The notes under the pieces are model-generated. The model had not been told where the DNA came from. It ran no database searches and saw only the letters and a list, made by a program, of their open reading frames with translations. Shown piece after piece: positions 16,495-26,888 of a stretch of DNA of 64,000 bases. The number at the start of each line of letters is the position of its first letter. Position 1 is the stretch's first letter. Source of the stretch: Hyphomicrobiales bacterium (GTDB lineage: Bacteria > Pseudomonadota > Alphaproteobacteria > Rhizobiales > Beijerinckiaceae); contig JAIXYZ010000013.1 in NCBI GenBank assembly GCA_027489955.1, forward strand, positions 868,001-932,000. The letters are read 5' to 3'. The position numbers and the translations under genes were made by a program.

Positions 16495-17877
16495 ATGACC
16501 GACCAAGCCCACAGCCGCAACTCCCAGACCCGCGAAGCCTCGACCTGCCTCGCCATCGTGCTCGCAGCCGGCGAGGGCACCAGGATGAAGTCGGCCATGG
16601 CCAAGGTCATGCACGAAGTGGCCGGGCGCCCCATGCTGGGGCACGTTCTGGCCGCCGTCGCCGCCTCGGGCGCTGGGCGGCGCGCCGTCGTGGTCGGACC
16701 CGGCCACGAGGATTCGGCGGCGCTGGCCCGCGCCGCCGGCGCCGAGGTCTTCGTCCAGACCGAGCGCAGGGGTACGGCCCATGCGGTCCTGGCCGCGCGG
16801 CCGGCGCTCGCCTCGGAGGCTGACGTCGTCGTGGTGGCATTCGGCGACACGCCGCTGGTGACGGCGGCGACCTTCGCCCGCCTCATCGACGCGGTGCGCG
16901 GCGGGGCTGCCGTGGCCGCCCTCGGCTTCCATGCCGCCGATCCCACCGGATACGGGCGCCTGGTGGAGCGGGACGGCGAGCTGGTCGCCATCCGCGAGCA
17001 CAAGGACGCCAACGAGGCCGAGCGGCAGATCCGGCTCTGTAATGCGGGCCTGATGGCGCTGTCGGGCGCGGAAGCCCTGCCGCTCCTGGAATCCATCGGC
17101 AGCGCCAACGCCCAGAACGAGTTCTACCTCACCGACGTCGTCGAGGTGGCCCGGGCCCGCGGCCTGAAGGCGCTCGCGCTGGTGGCGGACGAAGCCGAGG
17201 TCCAGGGCGTGAACGACCGGGTTCAGCTCGCCCGGGCGGAGGCCACGCTCCAGGAGCGCCTGCGCATCGCGCATATGCGGGCCGGGGCGACGCTCGTTGC
17301 CCCCGAGACCGTCTTCTTCAGCCACGATACGGTGCTGGGCCGGGATGTGGTGGTGGAGCCGCATGTCGTGTTCGGCCCCGCGGTCGTCGTCGGCGACGGC
17401 GCGGTCATCCACGCCTTTTCCCATCTGGCGGGCGCGACGGTGGAAAGCGGCGTGACGGTCGGACCCTATGCGCGCCTGCGCCCGGGCGCCGTGCTGCGGG
17501 CGGGATCGAAGGTGGGCAACTTCGTCGAGGTGAAGAACGCCGACGTGGGCGAGGGCGCCAAGCTCCCGCACCTGTCCTATGTCGGCGACGCCCTCGTCGG
17601 CGCGCGGGCCAATGTCGGCGCCGGGACGATCACGTGCAATTACGACGGGTTCAACAAGTCGCGGACGGTCATCGGCGAGGGGGCCTTCGTGGGATCGAAC
17701 AGCTCCCTCGTGGCGCCCGTGACGATCGGCGCTGGCGCCATCGTCGGGTCCGGTTCGGTGGTCACCGACGACGTGCCGCCGGACGCGCTGGCCCTGGGCC
17801 GCGGCCGGCAGGTGGTGAAGCCAGACTGGGCGACGGCATTCCGCGCGCGGCCGGAAAACCGGAAAAAGAAGTCGTGA
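16495..17877 (+). CDS. glmU: bifunctional UDP-GlcNAc pyrophosphorylase / GlcN-1-P acetyltransferase
   Basis: A 460-residue cytoplasmic enzyme making UDP-GlcNAc for peptidoglycan and LPS. The N-terminal pyrophosphorylase domain has [20 protein letters not shown] (about residues 22-41) and the [11 protein letters not shown] strand. The C-terminal left-handed beta-helix acetyltransferase domain shows hexapeptide repeats and the [11 protein letters not shown] block (about residue 378-388). I took ATG 16495 because the domain starts about 20 residues later; the track of open codons back to 16432 has no family similarity. It is followed by glmS, the preceding step of the same pathway, after a 126-nt gap. 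Confidence 0.96.
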   Translation: MTDQAHSRNSQTREASTCLAIVLAAGEGTRMKSAMAKVMHEVAGRPMLGHVLAAVAASGAGRRAVVVGPGHEDSAALARAAGAEVFVQTERRGTAHAVLAARPALASEADVVVVAFGDTPLVTAATFARLIDAVRGGAAVAALGFHAADPTGYGRLVERDGELVAIREHKDANEAERQIRLCNAGLMALSGAEALPLLESIGSANAQNEFYLTDVVEVARARGLKALALVADEAEVQGVNDRVQLARAEATLQERLRIAHMRAGATLVAPETVFFSHDTVLGRDVVVEPHVVFGPAVVVGDGAVIHAFSHLAGATVESGVTVGPYARLRPGAVLRAGSKVGNFVEVKNADVGEGAKLPHLSYVGDALVGARANVGAGTITCNYDGFNKSRTVIGEGAFVGSNSSLVAPVTIGAGAIVGSGSVVTDDVPPDALALGRGRQVVKPDWATAFRARPENRKKKS

Positions 17878-18003
17878 CAGGTGCTTGTGACGGGACCTTA
17901 AGTCGATCGTCACAATTCGTCATAACCTTTGATTGGGATAATCGCGGTACCTGGCCCTAGCAAGGCACCGCCGATGGACGGGAATGGGGGTCGTTGACGG
18001 CTC

Positions 18004-19830
18004 ATGTGCGGAATCGTGGGAATTCTCGGCCGCCAGGCGGTTGCACCGCTGGTGGTCGATGCGCTGAAGCGCCTTGAATACCGGGGCTACGACTCGGCCG
18101 GCGTCGCCACGCTGGAGGGCGGCGCCCTCGAACGGCGGCGCGCCGAGGGCAAGCTGCGCAATCTGGAAGCCAAGCTCGCGGCGCAGCCGCTGGCGGGGCA
18201 TGTCGGCATCGGGCACACGCGATGGGCGACGCACGGCCGGCCCAACGAGACCAACGCCCATCCCCACGCCACCGACCGCGTCGCCGTCGTCCATAACGGC
18301 ATCATCGAGAATTTCCGGGAGCTGCGCGAGGAGCTGGAAGCCAAGGGCGTCCGCTTCGAGAGCGACACCGACACCGAGGTCGTCGCCCAGCTCGTGACCG
18401 ATTTCATGCGCGGCGGGCTCGATCCGGTCGACGCCGTCGCCGCCACGCTGCCGCGCCTGCGCGGGGCCTTCGCGCTCGCCTTCATCTTTACCGGCGAGGA
18501 CGACCTGATGATCGGCGCCCGCCACGGCGCGCCGCTCGCCGTCGGCCATGGCGAGGGGGAGATGTATCTGGGCTCCGATGCCCTGGCGCTCGCGCCCTTC
18601 ACCGATTCCGTGACGTATCTCGACGATGGGGACTGGGTCATCCTCTCCCGGCATTCCGCAGAAGTGCGGGACGCGGGCGGCGCGCGGGTCGCGCGCCAGA
18701 AGGTGCGCATCCCGCCGGGATCCTTCGTCGCCGAGAAGGGCAACTATCGCCACTTCATGGCCAAGGAGATCCACGAGCAGCCGGAAGTCGTGGGCCGCAC
18801 GATCGCCCATTACGTCGATCTGTCGGCGGGCAGGGTCCGGCTTCCGCTCGATCTGCCGTTCGACTTCAAGGCGATCCGCCGGCTGTCCATCTCCGCCTGC
18901 GGCACCGCCTATATCGCGGGTCTCACGGCGAAATACTGGTTCGAGCGCTTCGCGCGCCTGCCGGTCGAGATCGACGTGGCGTCCGAATTCCGCTACCGCG
19001 AGGCCCCGCTCGACAAGGGCGACCTGTCGCTCTTCATCTCCCAGTCCGGCGAGACGGCCGACACGCTGGCATCCCTGCGCTACGCCAAGGACCAGGGCCA
19101 GCACATCCTCTCGGTCGTCAACGTGCCGACCTCGAGCATCGCCCGGGAGAGCACGGCCGTGACGCCGACGCTCGCCGGCCCGGAAATCGGTGTGGCCTCC
19201 ACCAAGGCCTTCACCTGCCAGCTCGCGGTGCTTGCCTGCCTCGCCATCGCGGCGGGTCGGGCGCGGGGCACGTTGGACGAGGCCGCCGAGAGCGAGCTCG
19301 TCGCCGCCCTCATCGGCGCGCCGGGCCTCATGGCCGAGGCCATGAAGCTGGAATCCCATGTCGAGCAGGTCAGCCGCGATCTCGCGAAGGCGAGCGACGT
19401 GCTTTATCTCGGCCGCGGAACCTCGTTCCCCCTGGCCCTCGAAGGCGCACTGAAGCTCAAGGAACTCTCCTACATCCACGCGGAAGGCTATGCCGCGGGG
19501 GAACTGAAGCACGGGCCCATCGCGCTCATCGACGAGACCATGCCGGTCATCGTGCTGGCGCCGCACGACGCCGTCTTCGAGAAGACCGTGTCGAACATGC
19601 AGGAGGTGGCCGCCCGCGGCGGACGCATCATCCTGATCGGCGACGAGCGCGCGGCGCGGGAGGCGGCCATCGACCTGCACGCGTCGATCATCCTGCCCGA
19701 CATGCATCCGATCGTGGCGCCGATCGTCTACGCGCTACCCGTGCAGATGCTGGCCTACCACACGGCCGTCTTCATGGGGAAAGACGTGGACCAGCCGCGC
19801 AACCTGGCGAAATCGGTCACGGTGGAGTGA
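18004..19830 (+). CDS. glmS: glutamine--fructose-6-phosphate aminotransferase (isomerizing)
   Basis: A 608-residue enzyme converting fructose-6-phosphate and glutamine to glucosamine-6-phosphate, the first step towards UDP-GlcNAc. Cys2 of MCGIVGILG is the glutaminase nucleophile. The RGYDSAG and TRWATHG blocks belong to the glutaminase domain (1-240). Two SIS domains follow, with SACGTAYIAG, SQSGETADT and the C-terminal KSVTVE ending that is essentially invariant. Length matches E. coli (609). No glmS ribozyme is expected or seen. A GATAAT element lies in the gap upstream but lacks a clear -35. Confidence 0.98.
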   Translation: MCGIVGILGRQAVAPLVVDALKRLEYRGYDSAGVATLEGGALERRRAEGKLRNLEAKLAAQPLAGHVGIGHTRWATHGRPNETNAHPHATDRVAVVHNGIIENFRELREELEAKGVRFESDTDTEVVAQLVTDFMRGGLDPVDAVAATLPRLRGAFALAFIFTGEDDLMIGARHGAPLAVGHGEGEMYLGSDALALAPFTDSVTYLDDGDWVILSRHSAEVRDAGGARVARQKVRIPPGSFVAEKGNYRHFMAKEIHEQPEVVGRTIAHYVDLSAGRVRLPLDLPFDFKAIRRLSISACGTAYIAGLTAKYWFERFARLPVEIDVASEFRYREAPLDKGDLSLFISQSGETADTLASLRYAKDQGQHILSVVNVPTSSIARESTAVTPTLAGPEIGVASTKAFTCQLAVLACLAIAAGRARGTLDEAAESELVAALIGAPGLMAEAMKLESHVEQVSRDLAKASDVLYLGRGTSFPLALEGALKLKELSYIHAEGYAAGELKHGPIALIDETMPVIVLAPHDAVFEKTVSNMQEVAARGGRIILIGDERAAREAAIDLHASIILPDMHPIVAPIVYALPVQMLAYHTAVFMGKDVDQPRNLAKSVTVE

Positions 19831-19939
19831 CGCGCGGGGCCGCGGCAGCCTTTAGCGGCTGACTTGCGGCCTCGTTGCCCATTGCGGCGCGCGGCCGGTT
19901 ACGCCATTGCTACGGACCGTGACCAGCCCCTCGCCAGAC

Positions 19940-20668
19940 ATGAACGATCCAGCTCCGATCCGCCCCGAAGCCGTTGCCGCCGCGCTGGCGCCGCCCGTGT
20001 CGTGGCGAACGCGCATCCGCAATTATTTCCTCACCGGCATCGTCGTCGCCGGCCCGCTGACGGTCACCGCCTGGCTGGTCTGGTGGTTCGTCAACCTCGT
20101 TGACGGATGGGTTAAGCCGCTGGTTCCGGCGGCTTACCTGCCGGACACCTACCTGCCGTTCACCGTTCCCGGCGTCGGCCTGGTGCTCGCCTTCATCGGC
20201 CTGACGCTGCTGGGCTTCCTCACGGCCAACCTCGTCGGTCGGTATCTCGTCGGCTGGAGCGAACTCGTCCTGGCGCGCATGCCCATCGTGAGCGGCATCT
20301 ACAAGGGCGTGAAGCAGGTTTTCGAGACGCTGTTCTCCCAGTCGGGCACGTCGTTCCGCAAGGTCGGCATGGTGGAGTTCCCGGCCAAGGGCATGTGGAC
20401 CCTGGTCTTCATCTCCAACGAGCCGACCCGGACGGTGACGGAGGTCCTGCCGGACACGCGCGAGCACATCAGCGTCTTCCTGCCCTGCACGCCCAACCCG
20501 ACCACCGGCTTCTACTTCTACCTGCCGAAGTCGGAGGTGATCGAGGTGGACATGTCGGTCGAGGACGCCGCCAAGGTCATCATGTCCGCCGGGATGATCC
20601 AGCCGACCGAGCTCAAGCGCCTCGCGCCTGCCGAGCCGCCGCGCAAGGTGCCTCTAGCCGGCCCGTAG
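19940..20668 (+). CDS. DUF502 family membrane protein
   Basis: A 242-residue inner-membrane protein of the DUF502 family with two hydrophobic segments (about residues 27-60 and 80-105) and a conserved cytosolic or periplasmic part including ARMPIVSGIYKGVKQV, the GTSFRKVGMVEFP block and TTGFYFYLPKSEV. Function is unknown. In Rhizobiales it sits between glmS and recG, as here. I chose ATG 19940 over an upstream TTG at 19907. Its 3' end overlaps the convergent recG gene by 15 nt. Confidence 0.85.
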   Translation: MNDPAPIRPEAVAAALAPPVSWRTRIRNYFLTGIVVAGPLTVTAWLVWWFVNLVDGWVKPLVPAAYLPDTYLPFTVPGVGLVLAFIGLTLLGFLTANLVGRYLVGWSELVLARMPIVSGIYKGVKQVFETLFSQSGTSFRKVGMVEFPAKGMWTLVFISNEPTRTVTEVLPDTREHISVFLPCTPNPTTGFYFYLPKSEVIEVDMSVEDAAKVIMSAGMIQPTELKRLAPAEPPRKVPLAGP

Positions 20669-22768
20669 CAGGCGGATCGCCGCGTCCCGCTCGAACAGGT
20701 AGAGCAGGGCGCGCAGCGCCTGTCCGCGCTCGCCCTCCAGGTTGGGATCCCTCTCGATGACGAGGCGCGCATCGTCCCGCGCGGCGGCGATGAGGTCGCC
20801 GTCGGCGGCGAAGTCCGCCAGCCGGAAATCGGGCGCGCCGGACTGGCGGGTGCCGAGCATCTCGCCTTCGCCGCGCAGCTTCAGGTCCTCGTCCGCGATG
20901 CGGAAGCCGTCCTCGGTCTCGCGCATGATGGCGATGCGGGCCTTCGCGGTCTCCCCCAGCGGCGCCTTGTAGAGCAGCAGGCAGGTCGAGGCGTCCGCGC
21001 CACGCCCGATCCGTCCGCGCAACTGATGAAGCTGCGCGAGCCCGAAGCGTTCCGCGTGCTCGATGACCATGATCGTCGCTTCGGGAACGTCCACCCCGAC
21101 CTCGACCACCGTGGTGGAGACCAGCACCGCGGTGCGTCCCGACGCGAAGTCGGCCATGGCGGCGTCCTTGTCCCGGCCGCTCATCTTGCCGTGCAGGAGG
21201 CCCACCCGCGCGCCGAACAGGGCCCTCAGATGCTCGTGGCGGTCCTGGGCCGCGGCGACGTCGATGGTCTCCGATTCCGCCACGAGCGGGCAGATCCAGT
21301 AGACCCGCGCGCCGGCCTCCACGGCCCGGCCGACCGCGCCCACGACCTCGTCCAGCCGCTCCAGCGGCAGGGCGCGGGTGGAGATCGGCTGGCGCCCGGC
21401 TGGCTTTTCCGAGAGGACGGACACGTCCATGTCGCCAAAATAGGTGAGGGCCAGCGTGCGCGGGATCGGCGTCGCCGTCATGACGAGCACGTCCACCGCC
21501 TCACCCTTGGCACCCAGCGCAAGGCGCTGGTGGACGCCGAAGCGATGCTGCTCGTCCACCACCGCCAGGCCCAGGTCGCGGAACCGCACGTCGTCCTGGA
21601 AGAGCGCGTGGGTGCCCACGACGATGTCGATCGTCCCCGATGCCAGCCCTTCCAGGATGGCGGATCGCGAGCGCCCCTTGTCCCGGCCGGTGAGGGCGGC
21701 CACGCTCAGCCCGGCCGCCGCGGCCATCGGCGCGAGCCGCGCGGCATGCTGCCGGGCCAGGATGTCCGTCGGCGCCATCAAGGCCGATTGCCGGCCTGCG
21801 CCGGCGGCGATGGCCATCGCCATCAGCGCCACCGCCGTCTTGCCGGACCCCACGTCGCCCTGGAGCAGGCGCAGCATGCGCCGGCCCGAGGCGAGATCGC
21901 CGGCGATCTCCGCGACCGCGCGCTCCTGCGAGGCCGTCAGCCTGAAAGGCAGGGCCGCGGCCACGCGGGCCACGATGGTGCCGTCCGGGACGATCGCCCG
22001 TCCCGCCGGACGCTTGGCCTGCGCCCGCACGAGCCCGAGCGCGAGCTGGGTCGCGAGCAGTTCGTCGTAGGCGAGGCGCCGCCGCGCGGGACTGCGCACC
22101 AGCGCCTCGGGCGACAGGGCCAGCGGCGAATCCGGCTGGTGCAGCGCTGCCAGCGCATCCCGGAAAGGCGGCAGCCCCTCGCGTGCGAGCCAGGCGGCGT
22201 CCTGCCATTCGGGAAGGGCGGGCGCGCGCTCCAGGGCCGCCGCAACCGCCTTGGCCACGACGCGCGTGCCCAGGCCCTCGGTCTGGCCGTAGACCGGCTC
22301 GACATCCGGCAGGGCCGCGAAGCCGCGCGCATCCAGGATGCGGTCCGGATGGACCATCTGCCGGCGGCCGTCCCACAATTCGATCGTGCCCGAGACGAAA
22401 CGGGTCTCGCCGACCGGCAGCAGCTTCTCCATCCAGCCGCGCTGCGCCTTGAAGAACACCAGCGTGACGTCGCCGGTCTCGTCCTCCACCAGGACCCGAT
22501 AGGGCGCCCGGGCGCGGCCCGGCGGCGCGGGCCTGTGCTCTGCGACGCGGACCGCGAGCGTCACCGGCTGCCCGGCAGGCGCGTCGGCGATGGACGCGCC
22601 GACGCGGCGGTCGATCCCGGCGCGCGGCAGGTGCAGGAGGAGATCGAGGATGCGTGCGGGCTGCCCCGGCTCGGCGACGAGCCGGTCGAACAGCGGCGCG
22701 AGCTTCGGCCCGATGCCGGGCAGGCTCGTGACGGAGGCGAAATAGGGGTCGAGCACCGAAGGGCGCAT
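20654..22768 (-). CDS. recG: ATP-dependent DNA helicase RecG
   Basis: A 704-residue helicase that remodels stalled forks and branched DNA. The N-terminal wedge/OB domain (1-270) includes LPGIGPKLAPLFDRL. The helicase core has Walker A GDVGSGKTAV (about residue 305), the DEQHRFG box (about 405) and TATPIPRTL. The C-terminal HQLRGRIGRG block is also canonical. I chose ATG 22768; open codons further upstream run back across the sdhE region and have no similarity. It is divergent from sdhE and convergent with DUF502, an arrangement conserved in related genomes. Confidence 0.95.
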   Translation of the reverse strand: MRPSVLDPYFASVTSLPGIGPKLAPLFDRLVAEPGQPARILDLLLHLPRAGIDRRVGASIADAPAGQPVTLAVRVAEHRPAPPGRARAPYRVLVEDETGDVTLVFFKAQRGWMEKLLPVGETRFVSGTIELWDGRRQMVHPDRILDARGFAALPDVEPVYGQTEGLGTRVVAKAVAAALERAPALPEWQDAAWLAREGLPPFRDALAALHQPDSPLALSPEALVRSPARRRLAYDELLATQLALGLVRAQAKRPAGRAIVPDGTIVARVAAALPFRLTASQERAVAEIAGDLASGRRMLRLLQGDVGSGKTAVALMAMAIAAGAGRQSALMAPTDILARQHAARLAPMAAAAGLSVAALTGRDKGRSRSAILEGLASGTIDIVVGTHALFQDDVRFRDLGLAVVDEQHRFGVHQRLALGAKGEAVDVLVMTATPIPRTLALTYFGDMDVSVLSEKPAGRQPISTRALPLERLDEVVGAVGRAVEAGARVYWICPLVAESETIDVAAAQDRHEHLRALFGARVGLLHGKMSGRDKDAAMADFASGRTAVLVSTTVVEVGVDVPEATIMVIEHAERFGLAQLHQLRGRIGRGADASTCLLLYKAPLGETAKARIAIMRETEDGFRIADEDLKLRGEGEMLGTRQSGAPDFRLADFAADGDLIAAARDDARLVIERDPNLEGERGQALRALLYLFERDAAIRLLRAG

Positions 22769-22817
22769 GGCCAGGCAGTTCCGGGCTTGTGATCGCCCCT
22801 CATCCGAAAGGGCGAGG

Positions 22818-22845
22818 CTGACTCGCACCCCGCCGGACCCTATAT
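22818..22845 (+). promoter_or_regulatory. candidate sigma-70 promoter of sdhE-mfd
   Basis: CTGACT (22818-22823), 16 nt, CTATAT (22840-22845). The -10 equals the Rhizobiales form CTATAT; the -35 matches TTGACA at four positions. It lies 64 nt before the sdhE start in the gap shared with the divergent recG. Confidence 0.45.
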
Positions 22846-22909
22846 AGCGGCGGCGGCCGCGCCAAGCGCCGCCCCGCCAGACCCGCGACAGACTGCAGGA
22901 ACCCACGCC

Positions 22910-23206
22910 ATGACCGGCACGCGCCGCACCAGCGCCGACCTCGATCCGCGACGCCGCAAGATCCTGTTCCGGTCTTGGCACCGGGGCATGCGGGAGATGG
23001 ACCTGCTGATGGGCCAGTTCGCCGACGCCGAGATCGACCGGCTGACGGATGGCGAGCTCGACACGTTCGAGCTGCTGATCGAGGTGCCGGACCGCGACCT
23101 GCTGGCCTGGCTCACCGGCGAGCGGGATACGCCGGCCAATTACGACACGCCGCTCTTCCAGCGGCTGCGCGCCTTCCATACCCATGCGGGCCCGATCCAC
23201 AGCTGA
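22910..23206 (+). CDS. sdhE: succinate dehydrogenase assembly factor SdhE
   Basis: A 98-residue protein of the SdhE/YgfY (DUF339) family, which helps attach FAD covalently to the flavoprotein subunit of succinate dehydrogenase. The family motif RGMREMD-LLMGQF (about residues 25-38, containing the conserved Arg-Gly-x-x-Glu) and the LLAWLTG segment are present. It lies between divergent recG and mfd, its standard place in Rhizobiales, 82 nt upstream of mfd. Confidence 0.93.
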   Translation: MTGTRRTSADLDPRRRKILFRSWHRGMREMDLLMGQFADAEIDRLTDGELDTFELLIEVPDRDLLAWLTGERDTPANYDTPLFQRLRAFHTHAGPIHS

Positions 23207-23288
23207 TCGCCCCGCGCTTGCCGCGGAGCGGCCGGGTCCCTAAGTACTGCCGCTCCCGGAAAGCCTCGCAGAAGCGACCGTCCGCCCC

Positions 23289-26200
23289 ATGACAGCCGAT
23301 CCATCCGCCGCGCTCGACAGGCTGTCGGGCGGCCAGCGCCTCGTTCTCGCCAACGCCCCCGACGGCTTCCAGCCCCTGGCGCTGGCCGACCTGGCGCGCC
23401 GCCGCGCCGCCAAGGCGGACGGACCGGCCACGCTCCTCTACATCGCCCGCGACAGCCAGCGCATGGAGGCCGCCCGCACCGGGCTCGCCTTCGTGGCGCC
23501 GGATATCGAGGTCCTGACCTTCCCCGGCTGGGACTGCCAGCCCTACGACCGCGTGTCGCCGAATGCCGGGATCGTGGCCCAGCGCGTCACGACACTTGCC
23601 CGCCTCACCAAGACCAAGGCCTCCGAGGAGCGGCCGCGCATCCTGCTGGCGACCATCAACGCCGTCCTGCAGCGCGTGCCGCCGCGGGCGCGCATGGCCG
23701 TGGAGACGTTCTCCGCCGCCCCCGGCAACGTCATCGACACCGCCGTGCTCACCGCCTGGCTGGAGGCGAACGGCTATGTCCGCACCGGCACCGTGCGCGA
23801 GACCGGCGAATACGCCATGCGCGGCGGCATCGTGGACCTGTTTCCCGCGGGGCTGGCCGAGCCCATCCGCCTGGATTTCTTCGGCGACCAGCTGGAGACG
23901 ATCCGCGCGTTCGATCCCGAGACCCAGCGCTCTACCGGCCAGCTCCGCGTCCTCGACCTCGTCCCGATGTCGGAGGCGCGGCTGACCACGGAGACGATCC
24001 GCCGGTTCCGCCAGGCCTACACGGCGGCTTTCGGCGCGCCGGTCCGGGACGACATGCTGTACGAGGCGGTCAGCGAGGGGCGGCGCCATCCGGGCCTCGA
24101 ACACTGGCTGCCGCTGTTCCACGATGGGCTCGACACCCTGTTCGACTACGTGGCCGATGCCCCGATCCTGTTCGACAACCTGGCGGAGGATGCCGCCGGC
24201 GAGCGTCTGGCGCTGATCCGCGATCATTACGAGGCCCGCAAGGCGGCCATGACGGCCCCCGCCGGCGGAGCGCCCTACAAGCCGCTGCCACCGGACGCCC
24301 TCTACATGGCGCCGGACGAATGGGCTTCGCTCGTCGGCGAACGGCCGGTGGCCTCGTTTTCGCCTTTCGCCCGCCTCGACGGCGAGGGCGTGCGCGTCGT
24401 CGATTGCGGCGCGCGCGCCGGCCGCTCCTTCGGCCCGGAGCGCCAGCAGGAGGGCGTGAACGTCTTCGAGGCGGCCGTCGCCCACGTGAAGGCACTGCAG
24501 GCCGGCGGCAAGCGCGTGATCCTGGCGGCGTGGTCGGACGGGTCGCGCGAGCGCCTGTCCCACGTCCTGTCCGATCACGACCTCAAGGCGCGCCCGGTCA
24601 TGCGCTTTGCCGACGCGCTGGCCCTGCCGCGCGGCGAGGCGGCCCTGGCCGTCTGGGGGCTGGAAGAGGGGTTCGAGACCCCGGACCTCGCCGTCGTCGG
24701 CGAACAGGACATCCTCGGCGACCGGCTCGTGCGGGCCAGGCGGAAGGCCAGGCGCGCCCAGGACTTCATCGCCGAGGTGGGCAGCCTCACGCCGGGCGAC
24801 CTCGTGGTCCACGTCGACCACGGCATCGGCCGCTTCGTCGGGCTGAAGACCATCGAGGTGTCGGGCGCGCCGCACGATTGCGTCGAGATCCACTACGCCA
24901 ACAACGACAAGCTCTTCCTGCCGGTCGAGAACCTGGAACTCCTCTCCCGCTACGGCTCGGAGGACACCGAGGTCCCGCTCGACAGGCTTGGCGGGTCGGC
25001 CTGGCAGGCGCGCAAGGCCAAGCTCAAGCAGCGCATCCGCGAGATGGCGGGCCAGCTCATCAAGATCGCGGCGGCCCGCGCCATGCGCGAGGCGCCCAGG
25101 CTGGTGCCGGCCGAGGGCGTGTACGACGAGTTCGCCGCGCGCTTCCCCTACGAGGAGACGGAGGACCAGCAGACGGCGATCGACGCCGTCATGGAGGATC
25201 TCGGCACCGGGCGCCCCATGGACCGGCTGGTCTGCGGCGATGTCGGCTTCGGCAAGACGGAGGTGGCGCTGCGCGCCGCCTTCACCGCGGCCATGGGCGG
25301 CAAGCAGGTCGCCGTCGTGGTGCCGACCACGCTGCTGGCGCGCCAGCACTACAAGACCTTTGCCGACCGCCTCCACGGCCTGCCGCTCAAGGTGGCCCAG
25401 GCCTCCCGGTTCGTTCCGGCCACTGAGCTGAAGGCGGTCAAGGAGGGCATCGCCGACGGCACGATCGACGTCGTCGTCGGCACCCATGCGCTCCTCGGCA
25501 AGCAGGTCCGGTTCAAGGACCTCGGCCTCGTCATCATCGATGAGGAGCAGCATTTCGGCGTCGCCCACAAGGAACGGCTGAAGGAGATGCGGGCGGAGGT
25601 CCACGTGCTGACGCTGTCGGCGACGCCGATTCCGCGCACGCTGCAGCTGGCCATGACGGGCGTGCGCGATCTTTCGATCATCGCAACCCCGCCGGTCGAC
25701 CGGCTCGCGGTACGCACGTTCGTGACGCCGTTCGATCCGCTGACGATCCGCGAGGCGCTGCTGCGCGAGCGCTACCGGGGCGGGCAGGCCTTCTATGTGT
25801 GCCCCCGGATCGAGGACCTCGCCGAGGTCAAGACCTTCCTCGACGCCAACGTGCCCGAGGCGAAGGTCGCCGTCGCCCACGGGCAGATGGCCGCCGGCCA
25901 GCTCGAGGACGTCATGACGGCGTTCTACGAGGGCAAGTACGACGTTCTCCTGTCGACGACGATCGTGGAATCCGGCCTGGACATCCCGACCGCCAACACG
26001 CTCATCGTCCACCGGGCCGACATGTTCGGCCTCGCCCAGCTGTATCAGCTTCGCGGGCGTGTCGGCCGGTCCAAGACCCGGGCCTATGCGCTCTTCACCG
26101 TGCCCGCCAACCGCCAGCTCACGCCCCAGGCCGAGAAGCGGCTGAAAGTGCTCCAGACGCTCGACACGCTCGGCGCCGGGTTCCAGCTCGCCTCCCACGA

Positions 26201-26888
26201 TCTCGACATCCGCGGCGCGGGCAACCTGCTCGGCGACGAGCAGTCGGGACACATCAAGGAGGTGGGCTACGAGCTCTACCAGCAGATGCTGGAGGAGGCG
26301 GTGGCGCAGCTGAAGGCGGGCATCGAGGACGACGAGGGCGACGAGCAATGGTCGCCGTCCATTTCGGTGGGCACGCCCGTCATGATCCCGGAGGGCTACG
26401 TCCCGGACCTGCCGCTGCGCCTCGGGCTCTACAAGCGGCTGTCGACGCTGGACACCGACGAGGCGCTGGAGGCCTTTGCGGCCGAGCTCATCGACCGCTT
26501 CGGCCCGCTGCCCGAGGAGGTGGAGCAGTTGCTGAAGGTCGTGCGGATCAAGGCGCTCTGCCGGCGCGCCAACGTGGAGAAGGTCGATGCCGGTCCGAAG
26601 GGAATCATCCTGTCCTTCCGCGACAACGCCTTCGCCAATCCCGACGGGCTCGTGCGCTTCGTGGCCGAGCAGGGCTCGATGGCCAAGGTCCGCCCGGACA
26701 TGAAGATCGTCTTCATCGACGACTTCCCCACGCCGGAGAAGCGGCTGAAGGGCACGCTTCAGATGCTGCGCAAGCTCGTGGCGATCGCCGAGAACGCGGC
26801 CGCCAGGGAGAACAAGGCCGCGAAGGATCAGGCGGCGAAGCCGGCTCCGGCGGTCAGAACGAACGCTGCAGCCGGTCGAGGCCGGTGA
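23289..26888 (+). CDS. mfd: transcription-repair coupling factor Mfd
   Basis: A 1199-residue ATP-dependent translocase that removes stalled RNA polymerase and recruits UvrA. A UvrB-like N-terminal module (about 1-340, including FPGWDCQPYDR) is followed by the RNA-polymerase-interacting domain (LTPGDLVVHVDHGIGRFVG, about 500). The helicase core has Walker A GDVGFGKTEVAL (about 650), DEEQHFG (about 755) and LRGRVGRSKTRAYA, and a TRCF C-terminal domain ends the protein. The last 45 residues are Lys/Ala-rich. The 3' end overlaps the convergent acyl-CoA-synthetase-like gene by 35 nt. Confidence 0.97.
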   Translation: MTADPSAALDRLSGGQRLVLANAPDGFQPLALADLARRRAAKADGPATLLYIARDSQRMEAARTGLAFVAPDIEVLTFPGWDCQPYDRVSPNAGIVAQRVTTLARLTKTKASEERPRILLATINAVLQRVPPRARMAVETFSAAPGNVIDTAVLTAWLEANGYVRTGTVRETGEYAMRGGIVDLFPAGLAEPIRLDFFGDQLETIRAFDPETQRSTGQLRVLDLVPMSEARLTTETIRRFRQAYTAAFGAPVRDDMLYEAVSEGRRHPGLEHWLPLFHDGLDTLFDYVADAPILFDNLAEDAAGERLALIRDHYEARKAAMTAPAGGAPYKPLPPDALYMAPDEWASLVGERPVASFSPFARLDGEGVRVVDCGARAGRSFGPERQQEGVNVFEAAVAHVKALQAGGKRVILAAWSDGSRERLSHVLSDHDLKARPVMRFADALALPRGEAALAVWGLEEGFETPDLAVVGEQDILGDRLVRARRKARRAQDFIAEVGSLTPGDLVVHVDHGIGRFVGLKTIEVSGAPHDCVEIHYANNDKLFLPVENLELLSRYGSEDTEVPLDRLGGSAWQARKAKLKQRIREMAGQLIKIAAARAMREAPRLVPAEGVYDEFAARFPYEETEDQQTAIDAVMEDLGTGRPMDRLVCGDVGFGKTEVALRAAFTAAMGGKQVAVVVPTTLLARQHYKTFADRLHGLPLKVAQASRFVPATELKAVKEGIADGTIDVVVGTHALLGKQVRFKDLGLVIIDEEQHFGVAHKERLKEMRAEVHVLTLSATPIPRTLQLAMTGVRDLSIIATPPVDRLAVRTFVTPFDPLTIREALLRERYRGGQAFYVCPRIEDLAEVKTFLDANVPEAKVAVAHGQMAAGQLEDVMTAFYEGKYDVLLSTTIVESGLDIPTANTLIVHRADMFGLAQLYQLRGRVGRSKTRAYALFTVPANRQLTPQAEKRLKVLQTLDTLGAGFQLASHDLDIRGAGNLLGDEQSGHIKEVGYELYQQMLEEAVAQLKAGIEDDEGDEQWSPSISVGTPVMIPEGYVPDLPLRLGLYKRLSTLDTDEALEAFAAELIDRFGPLPEEVEQLLKVVRIKALCRRANVEKVDAGPKGIILSFRDNAFANPDGLVRFVAEQGSMAKVRPDMKIVFIDDFPTPEKRLKGTLQMLRKLVAIAENAAARENKAAKDQAAKPAPAVRTNAAAGRGR

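Noticed and set aside
17878-18003. glmS ribozyme
   Set aside because: The 126-nt gap has no ribozyme-like fold that I can see, and such ribozymes are known from Firmicutes.
23112-26348. A 1078-codon open frame antisense to mfd
   Set aside because: It is a mirror of mfd codon use in GC-rich DNA: the translation is Arg/Gly/His/Asp-rich without domains, and mfd on the other strand has full family motifs.
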